The position numbers were made by a program, and so were the translations under genes. This document shows, in pieces, positions 52,476 through 61,832 of a stretch of 64,000 nt of DNA. How positions within the stretch are numbered: position 1 is the stretch's first letter; each line of letters starts with the position of its first letter. Under the pieces are notes generated by a model, which was given only the letters and a program-made list of their open reading frames with translations, ran no database searches and was not told the origin of the DNA. The stretch comes from JASHPR01 sp963842355 (lineage in GTDB: Bacteria > Actinomycetota > Actinomycetes > Streptosporangiales > Streptosporangiaceae): positions 186,001 to 250,000 of the forward strand of contig CAWJGC010000016.1 in the NCBI GenBank assembly GCA_963842355.1. The letters run 5' to 3'.

Positions 52476-53897
52476 TTACGGATATAGAGGTGCAGGCCGC
52501 AGCCTGCCGTGACCGAGTTGATCAGGGCTTGCAGCTGCTGGGGCGGGGGCCTGTCCGACCATGCCTGCCACCAGCGTTGCAGCGCGATCCAGGGGGAGAG
52601 CCAGGCGCGTACTGCGTGTAGCGCCCGGGGCCAGGACGGTGCCGGCGGTAAGGCGGCGTGCGGGCCCCCTCTCTCCGCGGCCGGGCTCTGGGCGCGGTGC
52701 CACGGTCTGGTGCTGTGCGGGGTGGTCGTGGAACCAGGCGTCCCAGCAGAAGCAGAACGCGCAGTTGACCAGGGCCTGGTGGCGGCGGATCGCGGTGTCG
52801 GAGCGGACCTGGAAGTCGGCCCAGCCCAGCTGGTCTTTGACCTGCTTGTAGCTTTGCCCGGTCCAGTGCCGGATGCCGTAGATCCGGGTGACCTCGGCCA
52901 GGTCCGCGGGCGGGCGGGCGCTGGCGGCCGCGCGCGGGCTGCCCGGCCGGGGCAGGTTGGTGGCCAGGTACCAGGTGGCCTTGTCCGGCAGGGTGCCCGG
53001 GTCGGCGGTCGCCACCACCAGGCGGGTGAACCCGTCGGGTCCCCACCAGCCCAAGGTCGCGTCGGCGGCGAACCAGCGCTCCGTGTGCCCGTCGCGGAAG
53101 GCCCGGGTCACCGGCCGCCAGTCGCCAGGATCGCCCGGCCCGTTCCAGGCAAGAGCCCGGGCGGCATCCACCGGGGTGTACGCGCCAGCGCCGTAGGCCC
53201 AGGTCCCGCGGCGGGGCTTGAGGGCCATCACGAACGGCAGCCCGGCCTCGCTCAGCTCGCCCCGGAACCCGTCCTGGTCACCATAAGCGCTGTCCGCGGC
53301 CACCGCCCGGAACGTGAACCCTGCCGCCCCGGCCTGCGCCGCGAGGCCGGCGCCGATCTGCAGCTTGGTCCGGAACGCCGGATCGTTCTTCCCCTTCGGA
53401 AAGTGCCTGGCCGGGGTGTACGGCACGGCATGCACGGGATAGTACAGACGTTCATCGGCCCACAGCGTGGTGACCGTGACCACCCCGTTGTCTGTCTTGC
53501 CGTACCGGCCCAGCCACTGATGGCCGACGTGCGCGGTCTTCGTGCCGTCCTTGCGGTCCCCGCTGTCGTCGATCACCAGCACCCCGCCGCCGTGCGGCGC
53601 GGTCGCCGGGTCCGCGAGCAGCAGCTCCAGCCGGCGGTCATTGACCCGCTCCGGGTCCCACCGCGACTCCGACAAGAAGAACTGCAGCCGCTGCACGGCC
53701 GGATGCTGCGCGCCGGTCACCGGCTCGGCCCCGGCCAGCGCGGTCAGCGTCTTGCTCCGCTCCCGCGGCGCCAGCAGCCCCGCCAGGTACTCCCGGAACC
53801 CACGCCGCTGCGCTAACCGGCCGAACAGGTCATCAAACCGGGCCGCGTACCCCTCCAGAGGACCCGGCGCCGCAGGACACGACCGACGTACCGTCAT
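52476..53897 (-). CDS. IS701-family transposase
   Basis: DDE transposase (473 aa from the ATG at 53897; a GTG at 53909 would add four residues). Family blocks: LVIDDSGDRKDGTKTAHVGHQWLGRYGKTDNGVVTVTT, PFVMALKPRRGTWA, IYGIRHWTGQSYKQVKDQLGWADFQVRSDTAIRRHQALV. Full length, apparently intact. I could not define terminal repeats with confidence. Confidence 0.88.
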   Translation of the reverse strand: MTVRRSCPAAPGPLEGYAARFDDLFGRLAQRRGFREYLAGLLAPRERSKTLTALAGAEPVTGAQHPAVQRLQFFLSESRWDPERVNDRRLELLLADPATAPHGGGVLVIDDSGDRKDGTKTAHVGHQWLGRYGKTDNGVVTVTTLWADERLYYPVHAVPYTPARHFPKGKNDPAFRTKLQIGAGLAAQAGAAGFTFRAVAADSAYGDQDGFRGELSEAGLPFVMALKPRRGTWAYGAGAYTPVDAARALAWNGPGDPGDWRPVTRAFRDGHTERWFAADATLGWWGPDGFTRLVVATADPGTLPDKATWYLATNLPRPGSPRAAASARPPADLAEVTRIYGIRHWTGQSYKQVKDQLGWADFQVRSDTAIRRHQALVNCAFCFCWDAWFHDHPAQHQTVAPRPEPGRGERGPARRLTAGTVLAPGATRSTRLALPLDRAATLVAGMVGQAPAPAAASPDQLGHGRLRPAPLYP

Positions 53898-53992
53898 CAC
53901 ACACCCCACAGCACATCACGACACTACCTGCCGCCATACCGCGAATGCGCTCCAGAGTCGGGTAATAGTCAAGACCTGTGGATCAAGATCTT

Positions 53993-54508
53993 TTAGGCGG
54001 CTTCGGCGGCCGCGTCCTGGGTTGCGTCCGATGACGGGTCAGGTTCGGTGGCCGGGTCTTCGGGTCGTTCGACGAGCTTGCCGTTGACGAAGACGGCACC
54101 TGCGCGGACGAGGGCGACCAGGTGCGGGGCGTTGACCATCCGCCATCGGCGCTGGGCGGACTCGATCAGCTTGAACGCCATCGCCAGCGCGGCGGCCTTG
54201 GAGCCGTGGCCCTTGGTGACCTTCGTCCGCAGCCTGACCGTGGCAAAAGTAGATTCCATCGGGTTCGTGGTGCGCAGGTGCACCCAGTGCTCGGCCGGGA
54301 AGTCGTAGAAGGCCAGCAGCTCGTCCTAATCCTCGGTGATCTTCGCCGCGGCCTTGGGGAACTTGGCGCCGTAGGCGGCGTCGAACGCCTTCACCGCGGC
54401 CCGGGCGGGTCCTTGTCCTCGGCATTCCAGATCTCCGCTAGCGCCTTCTTCGCGCCCGGGTGCGCGGACTTCGGCAGCGCCCCGAGTACGTTCGCGATCT
54501 TGTGAAAC
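53993..54508 (-). pseudogene. IS256-family transposase remnant, C-terminal third
   Basis: Matches the C-terminal part of a different IS256 transposase: HKIANVLG...LPKSAHPGAKKALAEIWNAEDK, then KITED, an in-frame TAG, and HWVHLRTTNPMESTFATVRLRTKVTKGHGSKAAALAMAFKLIE. Also has a frameshift near 54410. It ends abruptly at 54508, exactly where the palindrome that begins the recombinase-trio element starts, so that element probably inserted into it. Confidence 0.8.
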
Positions 54509-54615
54509 TTATGCCGACGTCGGCATAAGACCCATTACGCCGACCTGCAGATTATGCCGACCGCAGGCGGAGCTGCTGGCGGCGGCCTGACGAGCCGCGG
54601 AAAGGTCGGCATAAT
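54509..54615 (+). repeat. Array of TTATGCCGAC sites at left end of the recombinase trio
   Basis: Perfect 20-bp palindrome TTATGCCGACGTCGGCATAA (54509-54528), direct copies ATTACGCCGACC (54534) and ATTATGCCGACC (54551) 17 bp apart, and an inverted copy GGTCGGCATAAT (54604-54615). Such clustered direct and inverted sites are what one expects of recombinase binding sites at the end of a tyrosine-recombinase element. No copies were found to the right of the trio in this window. Confidence 0.7.
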
Positions 54616-56829
54616 CCGGGTGGCTTGATCGACACTCGCCTCTTCGGTCTTCGAAGAGGAAGGGTGGCGATCAGTGGTGAGGGATCCGTCAAGGGCGCGG
54701 GTGACCGGCCCGCTGGAGCGTTACGCGGCGGGGTTCGTCGCGGAGCTGGCCCGGCTGGGGTATACGGGCAACTCGGCGAGCGGTCAGATGTTCGTGATGG
54801 GGCATCTGAGCCGCTGGCTGGCGTCTGAAGGCCTGGACGCCTCGGGGCTGACGCCGCAGGTGGCGGAGCGGTTCTTGGTGGCCCGGCGCAAAGCAGGCTA
54901 TGTGCTGTATCTGTCGCCGAAGGCGCTGGCCCCCCTGCTGGGTTACCTGCGCAGCCTGGGGGCGGTGCCACCGGAACCGGCAGCTGCGCCCGCATCGGCG
55001 GTGGAGGCGCTGCTGGGCCGGTACCGCCGCTACCTGATGACCGAGCGCGGCCTGACGCCAGGTACCGCGCGCGGCTACGCAGATGCTGTGCGCCCGTTTG
55101 CAGCCGCGCGGGACACAGCCGGCGCGGCTGGCCTGTCCGGCCTGACCGCTGCGGAGGTCACCGGGTTCGTGCTCGCGACGTGCCCGGGCCTGCGCAAGGG
55201 CACCGCGAAGCTGACAGTGACCGCGCTGCGGTCGCTCCTGGGCTGGCTGCATGTGGCCGGCGAGATCCCTGGGCCGCTGGCCTGGGCGGTGCCCGCGGTG
55301 GCGAGCTGGCGGCTGGCCGGGCTGCCGAAGGCACTTGAGCAAGATCAGGTCGCCACGCTGCTGGCCAGCTGCGACCGGAGCACCGCCGCCGGGCGGCGGG
55401 ACCTGGCGATGCTGACCCTGATGGCGCGGCTCGGCCTGCGCGCCGGGGAGGTCGCCGCGCTGATGCTGGGGGACATCGACTGGCGGGCCGGGGAGATCAC
55501 CGTGCAAGGCAAGGGCCGCCGCAGCGAGCGGCTGCCGCTGCCTGCTGATGCCGGAGAAGCGATCGCTGGTTACCTCCGCGACGGCAGGCCCGTCCCGTTC
55601 GAGGGTGACCGGCGGGTGTTCCTGCGGGTCCGCGCACCGCATCGCGGGCTGACTACGGGCGGGGTCACCCAGGCGGTGTTTTCTGCCGGGCAGCGGGCCG
55701 ATCTCGGTCCGGTCTACGCGTACCGGCTGCGGCACTCGGCCGCTACCGCAATGCAAGGGCGCGGAGTTGCATCCGATGCATCATTCCCCGGAAAGCGTGA
55801 GGACGGTGCCGCAAGGGATCCGGGAACGTGTCTGCCGAGGACCGCATGAGGTGCTTGGCGAGAAACCGCAGGTCAGCATGGTCGTGTGAGGACCGGGTTG
55901 CGGCAGACGCCACGATGTGGCATCAGCTTCTGTAATGCCGCGTGACCCATTGAGGTTTTCCCAGCGACTTCAGGTGATCATCTTGTGCTCGAATAGCACG
56001 AGGACGAGCGCGCCCGGGCGATCTGGCCGATCTTGCCAGGGCTGGCGGTGACGTGCTGGAGGGTTTGCCAGCGCTGGGTCAAAAGCGCGAAGCCGCGCTC
56101 GCCCAGGGATCTTGCCGAGCGCAGCAGCGCATTGCGGGTGCGGGTATTAATGTCGAGCTCTTTGACCCCGCCGGGTTTCTTCACCGGGACGTTGACGCCG
56201 TGACCTGCGCCTTCGTACCCGGGATCGGCCAGGGCCGGCATGGCGTCCAGGAACGGGCGCAGCACGCCCAGTACATTCTCCCGTGCGGCGGCCAGGTCAT
56301 GGACATTGCCCGGCAGCACGTCAGAAACCCACATCGGGATCCCCGACGGGTAGAACAGCGCCTGGATATTACCGCCGAAATCATGGGTCTTCCCGGCGTA
56401 CCACACATCGATCGTCTCCCCCTTCCGGCTGCGGGTCTTCTCCCGGCACCGGTCGGTATCCACGATCTTGCCGTCCAGGATCACGTACGGTGTGCCCTCG
56501 GCCACGGCGCGCTCCAGCGCCTCGCGCAGCCCCGGCGCGCGAGCCGCGAGAACCTCGATGACCTCGTCGAGGTACCGGTAGGCGGTGGACTGCGCCAGGC
56601 CGAACCCGGCGCCCAGCCGCGGGATGCTGCCCTTGTCCCGGAACCAGGCCAGCGAACAGCGCCTGCCGGCAACAGCCCAGCTTGCGGGTGCCCTTCGGGG
56701 TCCCGATCTCGTGGCGGCGCTCTGCCAGCAGCCCGGACACGAACAAGATCAGTTCCCTGGGAACGTCGAGTGAAGTAGGCCGCCGACGAGGTGCCCGTGG
56801 TTCGGGTCCTTTTCCGACGGCCCCTTCCC

Positions 56830-56863
56830 GAACCGTGCTGGCGGGTTTCCTCGCACACGGCTC
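56830..56863 (-). ncRNA. Group II intron domain V
   Basis: Thirty-four-nucleotide hairpin: arms GAGCCGTG and CACGGTTC with the conserved GAAA tetraloop-like tip region (GAGGAAACC). Contains the AGC catalytic triad near the 5' side. Lies just downstream of the RT stop codon, its normal place. Confidence 0.85.
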
Positions 56864-56871
56864 TCCAGTGC

Positions 56872-58653
56872 CTACTTCCGGGTGGTGGCTATGGCCCGTC
56901 CGGCGTGGATGTCCTGATGGCATTGTCGGCAGACCACGAGGGTCTTGCGTTTGCGCTGTGCCATCAGCCTGATCCAGTCAGGCCGTTCGGGCTGGCCCGG
57001 CTTTTCCAGGTCGGCGAGCCTGCGCACGTGGTGAACGTGCAGGTCAGTCTGTGCCTGGCACCTCTCGCACTGCCCGGCGAGGATCCGCTTGATCAGCTCG
57101 TTGCCGGTCATGCGAGGCGGCCGCCGGTCGTTGATGACGGCGGTGGTCTGGCGTTTGAGCGGGATGCCGCCGAAGCGTGCGACCAGCGGGTCCTTGCCCT
57201 CGCGCTGCACGCTGACCTGGAAGCATGTCCGGAGGCCGTGCGGGGTGTCGATGACCGCTTTGTACTTGCGGGCCATCGCCGTGACGGTGGACTTGTGCTT
57301 GGCGGCCAGCGTTTTGAGCATGGAGGTTTCCATGACCCAGCGCAGCACGCCCAGGCGGTAGACGTCCTGGGCGGGCAGGTAGTACTGGACGTAGCCCCGG
57401 TACTCGGCGCCGTATTGCGCGATGACCGTGAAGTCCGTATCGAACATCATGCCAGCGCGCGCCGCGGGTTCACCCGCGCGCATGTAGCCTTCACACCGCT
57501 TCCGGATCGCGTCTTCTGGTACGAACAGTCCGACGACGCCGTTGACCGACCGCTGGCCTGCGGTGATCTTCGTGTCCTCGTACTGGGTCCTGATCTGGTA
57601 GCCGAGGAACCGGGCCGCCTGGCTGGCGGCATGGGTGATCAAGGTCTTGGATTCGGACAATTCGAGTTTGAGTTCCTCATCCAGGAACTGCCGGAGCCGT
57701 TCCTTGATCTCCTCGGCTTCAGCTCGTGGACCTGCGAACCCGAGCAGAACATCGTCGGCATAGCGCACATACCGCAGCCGCCGGTATCCCGGGTCGCGCG
57801 GTTCGCCGCTCGGCAGGACACGGCGCCTGCGCCGCAGCGCACGCGCCGCCTCCCGGTCACCGGCCCGTTCCGCCGCCGCGATCTGGCGGCCCGCACGCGT
57901 GTACGCGCGGTTGCGCCGCCTCCGCTCCCCTCGGGTGTATTCCGGTATCAACTCCTGCTCGACGAACCGGTCGAGCCTGTCCAGGTAAACGTTAGACATG
58001 ACAGGCGACGCGATGCCGCCTTGCGGGGCGCCGCTGAGCGTAGCGTGCCACCGCCAGTCCTCCAGGTACCCGGCTTTGAGCATCCGCTCGATCAGTTGCA
58101 GGAACCGGCCATCGCGGATGTGCTCCGCCAGCGCCGAGAGCATGACGGAGTGGTCAAAGCTCCCGAAACAATCGGCGATATCACCCTCGATGAACCAGTG
58201 CGTCCCGCTCCAGGTCCGCTGCACCTCCGCCAGCGCGGTGTGACAGCCAAGGCCCGGGCGGAACCCATGGGAGTGGGCGGAAAACCGCACGTCATAGTAC
58301 GCATCAAGCAGCATGCGCACCACCTCCGCCACGAGTTTGTCCGACCAGGGAGGCATACCTAACGGGCGCAGCTTCGAAGAGTTCTTCTTCGGGATGTACA
58401 CCCGCCTGGCCGGCTGCCACCGGTACGACTCCGTGCGCAGCGCGCCGATGATCGCATCGATCTTGGCCAGGGACATGCCGTCCACGGTCTCCCCGGTGAC
58501 CCCCGGCGTCATCGCCCCGTCGTTGGAGTAGATGCGCCCGTAGGCCCGCAGGAACAGTTCCTTGTTGAACAGTTGCCGGTATAGCCGATCCAGCGGCAGG
58601 CCACGCCTGCCGCGCTCCCGGATGACGTCAAGGACAGTTTCAGCATTCTGCAT
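56872..58653 (-). CDS. ltrA: Group II intron reverse transcriptase/maturase with HNH endonuclease
   Basis: Intron-encoded protein (593 aa), intact. RT fingers/palm with YIPKKNSSKLRPLGMP, the QGGIASPVMSNVYLDRLD block and active-site YADD (RYVRYADDVLLGF, about residue 300); maturase (X) domain; C-terminal HNH endonuclease with zinc cysteines (CERCQ, HVHHV, CRQCHQDIH). ATG 58653 is preceded by GGGAGGG. It promotes splicing and retrohoming of the surrounding intron. Insert of Arg/Ala-rich sequence between RT blocks is family-typical. Confidence 0.93.
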   Translation of the reverse strand: MQNAETVLDVIRERGRRGLPLDRLYRQLFNKELFLRAYGRIYSNDGAMTPGVTGETVDGMSLAKIDAIIGALRTESYRWQPARRVYIPKKNSSKLRPLGMPPWSDKLVAEVVRMLLDAYYDVRFSAHSHGFRPGLGCHTALAEVQRTWSGTHWFIEGDIADCFGSFDHSVMLSALAEHIRDGRFLQLIERMLKAGYLEDWRWHATLSGAPQGGIASPVMSNVYLDRLDRFVEQELIPEYTRGERRRRNRAYTRAGRQIAAAERAGDREAARALRRRRRVLPSGEPRDPGYRRLRYVRYADDVLLGFAGPRAEAEEIKERLRQFLDEELKLELSESKTLITHAASQAARFLGYQIRTQYEDTKITAGQRSVNGVVGLFVPEDAIRKRCEGYMRAGEPAARAGMMFDTDFTVIAQYGAEYRGYVQYYLPAQDVYRLGVLRWVMETSMLKTLAAKHKSTVTAMARKYKAVIDTPHGLRTCFQVSVQREGKDPLVARFGGIPLKRQTTAVINDRRPPRMTGNELIKRILAGQCERCQAQTDLHVHHVRRLADLEKPGQPERPDWIRLMAQRKRKTLVVCRQCHQDIHAGRAIATTRK

Positions 58654-59607
58654 TACGCATCCCTCCCTGCCCTTCTCGCCGGAAGCACCTGCGCCCCTTC
58701 GCCCTGTGCCTGGCTTTCCCAGGCTCCCCGGCGGGTCGTTACTCCCGCGACTACTATGAGCGCTCCGTCACCTTGGGGCTCGCGCCCGTTAGATGATCCC
58801 GCGGTACGTCCCTGCTGTACGTATCGAGCACGACACAGGCCACCCACTCACCCCCTTGACCACGCTCATCGCGCGGCGCTGCACATCCCGGAAGGTGCCC
58901 GGCGCCCACACTCATCGCCAGGCAGGACATGCCGCCGGTTTCAGGCGTCATTCCGGCGGGTGATCGTTCACACCGCTGGGGATTGGGTTTCAAGCAATCA
59001 AGCCTTGGCCATATCGCGCGGGTCTTGCAGCACCCCGCCCTGAACGCCTCCAGACGGCCACCGCTTTCCCGGCATGCTACTTTCCCCCTCAGCTTTCACC
59101 TCGAGGTAGGCCAGGTGACCCATGGACCTCCTTCCGAATCCATCCCGGCTGCGCCGGGGATACAACAAGGCGCCTCACGGCGCACGCATGACACGATAAG
59201 ACAGCACGCGGAGCCTCTCCCGGTCGAAGGTGATCTTTGGCGAGACCTCTTCTACCGGCGGCTCCGCGTCTTCTCGGTGATCTCCGCCTATGTCCGCGTG
59301 TCTGCCTGGATGTTCGCTATGCGTCGTTTGCCGGGATCACGCTTGCTGGGAAAACCTCATTGATGCATCTGCGGCAACGGCAAAGACGCACCAAGGGGGA
59401 CGAGAGCGCCCTTCTCGCCGCTCGTCGACTTGAGGTATTCGACACGGTTGGTAAACCGCTCCCTACCGGTTTGCGCGCCGGCGCGCCGCTGCCGGAAATC
59501 GGGCAGGTGCTGCGGCACCGGCGGCTGCTGTCGACCGCGATTTACGCCAAGACCGACATTGCGTCACTACGCAGCCTGGCGCGGCCCTGGCCGGCGGGCG
59601 GCGCGGA

Positions 59608-60532
59608 ATGACCGCCGAGCTGCGGCAAGCAGCCGCTGATTACCTGAAGGTACGCCGGTCTTTGGGCTATAAGCTCGCGCGGCCGGAGAAACTGCTCGGT
59701 CAGTTCATTGGCTACCTGGAACAGGCCGGGGCTGTCACAGTCACAACCGAGCACGCGCTGGCGTGGGCTGTGCTGCCGGGAGGCGACCCGTGCTGGCACG
59801 CCTACCGGCTATCGGCCGTCCGCGGGTTCGCGACCTGGCTGGCCACGACCGACCCTGATGCGCAGGTCCCGCCGGCGCAGCTGATCCCCTCACGCAAGCT
59901 GCGCGCGACGCCGTACCTCTATGCCAACGACGAGATCACCGCACTGATCGCCGCGGCGGCTTCGCTGCGGTTCCCGCTGCGCACCGCGACCTACCAGACC
60001 CTGATCGGCCTGCTGGCCGTCAGCGGCATGCGGGTCGGCGAGGCGATCAGGCTGGATCGCGGTGGCGCCGACCTCGACGGCGGGGTGCTGACCATCCGCG
60101 AAGCCAAGCACGGCAAGAGCCGACTGATCCCGGTGCATCCCGCCACGACGCAGGCGCTGCGCTGCTACTTGCAGGTCCGCGATGACCTGGCGCCCCCGCC
60201 CGGCAACAGCGGCCCTGTTCATCTCCCCGGCCGGCACCAGGCTGCTGTATTGCAACGTGCACGCCACGTGGAAGCTGCTGGTCGCTTCGGCTGGCCTGCG
60301 GCCGCGGTCGGCGGCGTGCCGCCCGCGCATCCATGACCTGAGACATTCTTTCGCGGTCCGCAGCCTGCTCGATGCCTACCAGACCGGGCAGGACGGGCAG
60401 GCCACGCTGGCGCTGCTGGCAACCTACCTCGGCCACGTCGATCCCGCCGCCACGTACTGGTACCTGACGGCATCACCCGAGCTGATGGCCGCGGCCGGGG
60501 ACCGCCTTGAGCAGTGGCTGGAGCGGCCGTGA
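59608..60532 (+). pseudogene. Tyrosine recombinase B of the trio, frameshifted
   Basis: Second recombinase. ATG 59608 overlaps the end of recombinase A. Frame 1 reads ADYLKVRRSLGYKLARPEKLL ... LLAVSGMRVGEAIRLDRGG (first Arg) ... LRCYLQVRDDLAPPP to about 60195; the continuation ALFISPAGTRLLYCNVHATWKLL ... IHDLRHSFAVRSLL ... LLATYLGHVDPAATYWYLTASPELM is one frame over, to the stop at 60532. One extra base in the C-rich run near 60192-60201 would explain it. It has no copy of the 307-bp element. Could be a sequencing error, since both halves are otherwise intact. Confidence 0.8.
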
Positions 60533-61762
60533 CCGCCCTCGCCCCGACCCTGCAGGCTTTCTTTACCGACCGGCTGACCCGGCAGCGGCACGTCAGCCCG
60601 CAGACCATCGCCGCCTACCGCGACACCTGGCGGCTCCTGCTCGCCTTCGCCTCTGCGAGAACCAGCAGACAGCCCGTCCAGCTCGACATCGCCGACCTGG
60701 ACGCGACGCTGATCGGCGACTTCCTCGACTACCTCGAACACGACCGCGGCAACAGCCCGCGCACCCGTAACGCCCGCCTGGCCGCGATCCACTCCATGTT
60801 CGGCTACGCCGCGCTGGAGCACCCCGAGCACGCCCAGCAGATCAGCCGCGTGCTGGCGATCCCGCCCAAGAGATTCGACAAAGCCGTGGTCACCTGGCTC
60901 ACCGAACCCGAAGTCGACGCGCTGCTCGCCGCGCCCGACACGGCCACCTGGGCCGGGCGGCGTGATCAGGCCATGATCCTGCTGGCCGCGCAGACCGGGC
61001 TGCGGATCTCCGAGTTGACCGGGCTCACCTGCGGCGACGTTCACCTCGGCACTGGGCCGCACGTGTCCTGCCACGGCAAGGGCCGCAAGCAGCGGAGCAC
61101 CCCGCTGACCAAGGCCACCGTCGCCGTGCTGCGGACCTGGCTCGCCGGGCGCCAGGGCAGCCCCGGGCAGCCACTGTTCCCGAACCGCTCAGGCGGGCGG
61201 CTCAGCCGCGACGCGGTCGAAAAACGCCTCACCCGGCACGTCGCAGCAGCGCGGGAAGAGTGCCCCTCGCTGAAGGCCAAAACCGTCACCATGCACACGC
61301 TGCGCCACACGGCGGCCATGAGGTTGCAAGGGCGCGGAGTTGCATCCGATGCATCATTCCCCGGAAAGCGTGAGGACGGTGCCGCAAGGGATCCGGGAAC
61401 GTGTCTGCCGAGGACCGCATGAGGTGCTTGGCGAGAAACCGCAGGTCAGCATGGTCGTGTGAGGACCGGGTTGCGGCAGACGCCACGATGTGGCATCAGC
61501 TTCTGTAATGCCGCGTGACCCATTGATGCATCTGCGGCAACGGCAAAGACGCACCAAGGGGGACGAGAGCGCCCTTCTCGCCGCTCGTCGACTTGAGGTA
61601 TTCGACACGGTTGGTAAACCGCTCCCTACCGGTTTCCAGGCAGGAACCGACACCTCAGTCATCGCCTTGTGGATGGGTCACGAACAAGCCGAGACCACGC
61701 AGATCTACCTGCACGCCGACCTGGCCCTCAAGGAAAAAGCACTAGTAGTGTGTCGCAGCTAG
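60529..61762 (+). pseudogene. Tyrosine recombinase C of the trio, interrupted
   Basis: Third recombinase; GTG 60529 overlaps the end of recombinase B. Part 1 (60529-61327) includes AAQTGLRISELTGLTCGDVHL with the first Arg and HTLRHTAAMRL. Part 2 (61635-61762) gives LQAGTDTSVIALWMGHEQAETTQIYLHADLALKEKAL with the nucleophile Tyr. Removal of the 307-bp insert restores the frame (799+128=927 bases). Unspliced, translation ends at 61422. The extreme C-terminus is cut by the IS630 element at 61745. Confidence 0.8.
61328..61634 (+). mobile_element. 307-bp ORF-less element, copy 2 (uninterrupted)
   Basis: Complete copy inserted in recombinase C after the first base of the Leu codon following HTAAMRL, the codon equivalent to the site in recombinase A. 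It starts AAGGGCGCGGAGTTGCATCC and ends CGCTCCCTACCGGTT. No duplication of flanking sequence, no inverted ends, strong internal pairing. By eye I see no difference from copy 1. Confidence 0.75.
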
Positions 61763-61832
61763 TTCTTGCTTTGGTGGTGCAGTCTGGGATCTGGCAGATC
61801 TTCCTTCCCCCTCTGCCAGACAGGACGTTGTC

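Larger units (their letters stand above)
56770..59185 (-). mobile_element. Group II intron
   Basis: 2416-nt intron on the minus strand. The 5' end starts GTGCGCC (59185) with the hairpin GTGCGCCGTGAGGCGCC; the catalytic domain V is GAGCCGTGTGCGAGGAAACC... at 56863-56830 (34 nt, closing with CACGGTTC); domain VI follows with the bulged-A stretch CCTACTTCAC, the last AC being the 3' end. It encodes its own RT between. Inserted within the start codon region of the IS5 transposase, in the same orientation, so splicing would rebuild that gene's start. Confidence 0.88.
55970..59189 (-). pseudogene. IS5-family transposase, split by the intron and frameshifted
   Basis: Start codon ATG at 59189-59187 plus one C, then the intron, then 56769 downward. 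Splicing gives MLDVPRELILFVSGLLAERR, a normal transposase start. DDE domain: PYVILDGKIVDTDR, VWYAGKTHDFGGNIQAL, DPGYEGAGHGV. Two single-base losses are evident: near 56655 (RQALFA-LAWFRDKG) and near 56013 (IARAALVLVLFEHK). Hence not active as sequenced even after splicing. Confidence 0.8.
55953..59357 (-). mobile_element. IS5-family insertion sequence containing a group II intron
   Basis: Terminal inverted repeats AGGTTTTCCCAGC at both ends and a 5-bp target duplication CATTG (55948-55952 and 59358-59362), confirmed by the uninterrupted site in copy 2 of the 307-bp element. Length 3405 bp; 989 bp without the intron. Transposase on the minus strand. Confidence 0.88.
55755..59471 (+). mobile_element. 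307-bp ORF-less element, copy 1 (itself split by an IS5-type element)
   Basis: Inserted in recombinase A after the first base of the Leu codon following HSAATAM. Subtracting the IS5-type element (3405 bp) and its 5-bp duplication leaves 307 bp, the same length and, by eye, the same sequence as copy 2. Ends form small hairpins: TGCAA/TTGCA at the left and AAACCG/CGGTTT at the right; an internal stem pairs GATGCATCA (left) with TGATGCATC (right) and GTCTGCCG with CGGCAGAC. No inverted terminal repeats. Intron-like or IS200/IS605-like; class unknown. Confidence 0.7.
54674..59611 (+). pseudogene. Tyrosine recombinase A of the trio, interrupted
   Basis: First recombinase (406 aa when the insertion 55755-59471 is removed). 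Part 1 (54674-55754) has a SAM-like N-terminal domain, LLTLMARLGLRAGEVAALML with the first catalytic Arg, and YRLRHSAATAM with the HxxR box. Part 2 (59472-59611) gives LRAGAPLPEIGQVLRHRRLLSTAIYAKTD with the nucleophile Tyr. Joining them as ATGC+TGCGC restores the frame exactly (1081+140=1221 bases). As it stands the frame runs 36 residues into the insert and stops at 55849, lacking the Tyr. Confidence 0.8.

Noticed and set aside
58754..58993. Intron 5' end at GTGTGGGCG (58911)
   Set aside because: An upstream GTGCGCCGTGAGGCGCC at 59185 has the proper domain I start, gives a normal 2.4-kb intron and yields the better spliced start MLDVPREL.
55755..59471. Calling the 307-bp element a group II intron
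   Set aside because: No GUGYG start at the frame-defined boundary and no domain V in its sequence; the only true group II intron here is the inner one on the opposite strand.
61328..61634. Calling the 307-bp element a group I intron
   Set aside because: The frame-restoring boundaries do not give the usual U at the 5' exon end and G at the intron end together with intact Leu codons, and the P7/R-S elements were not recognised. Left open.
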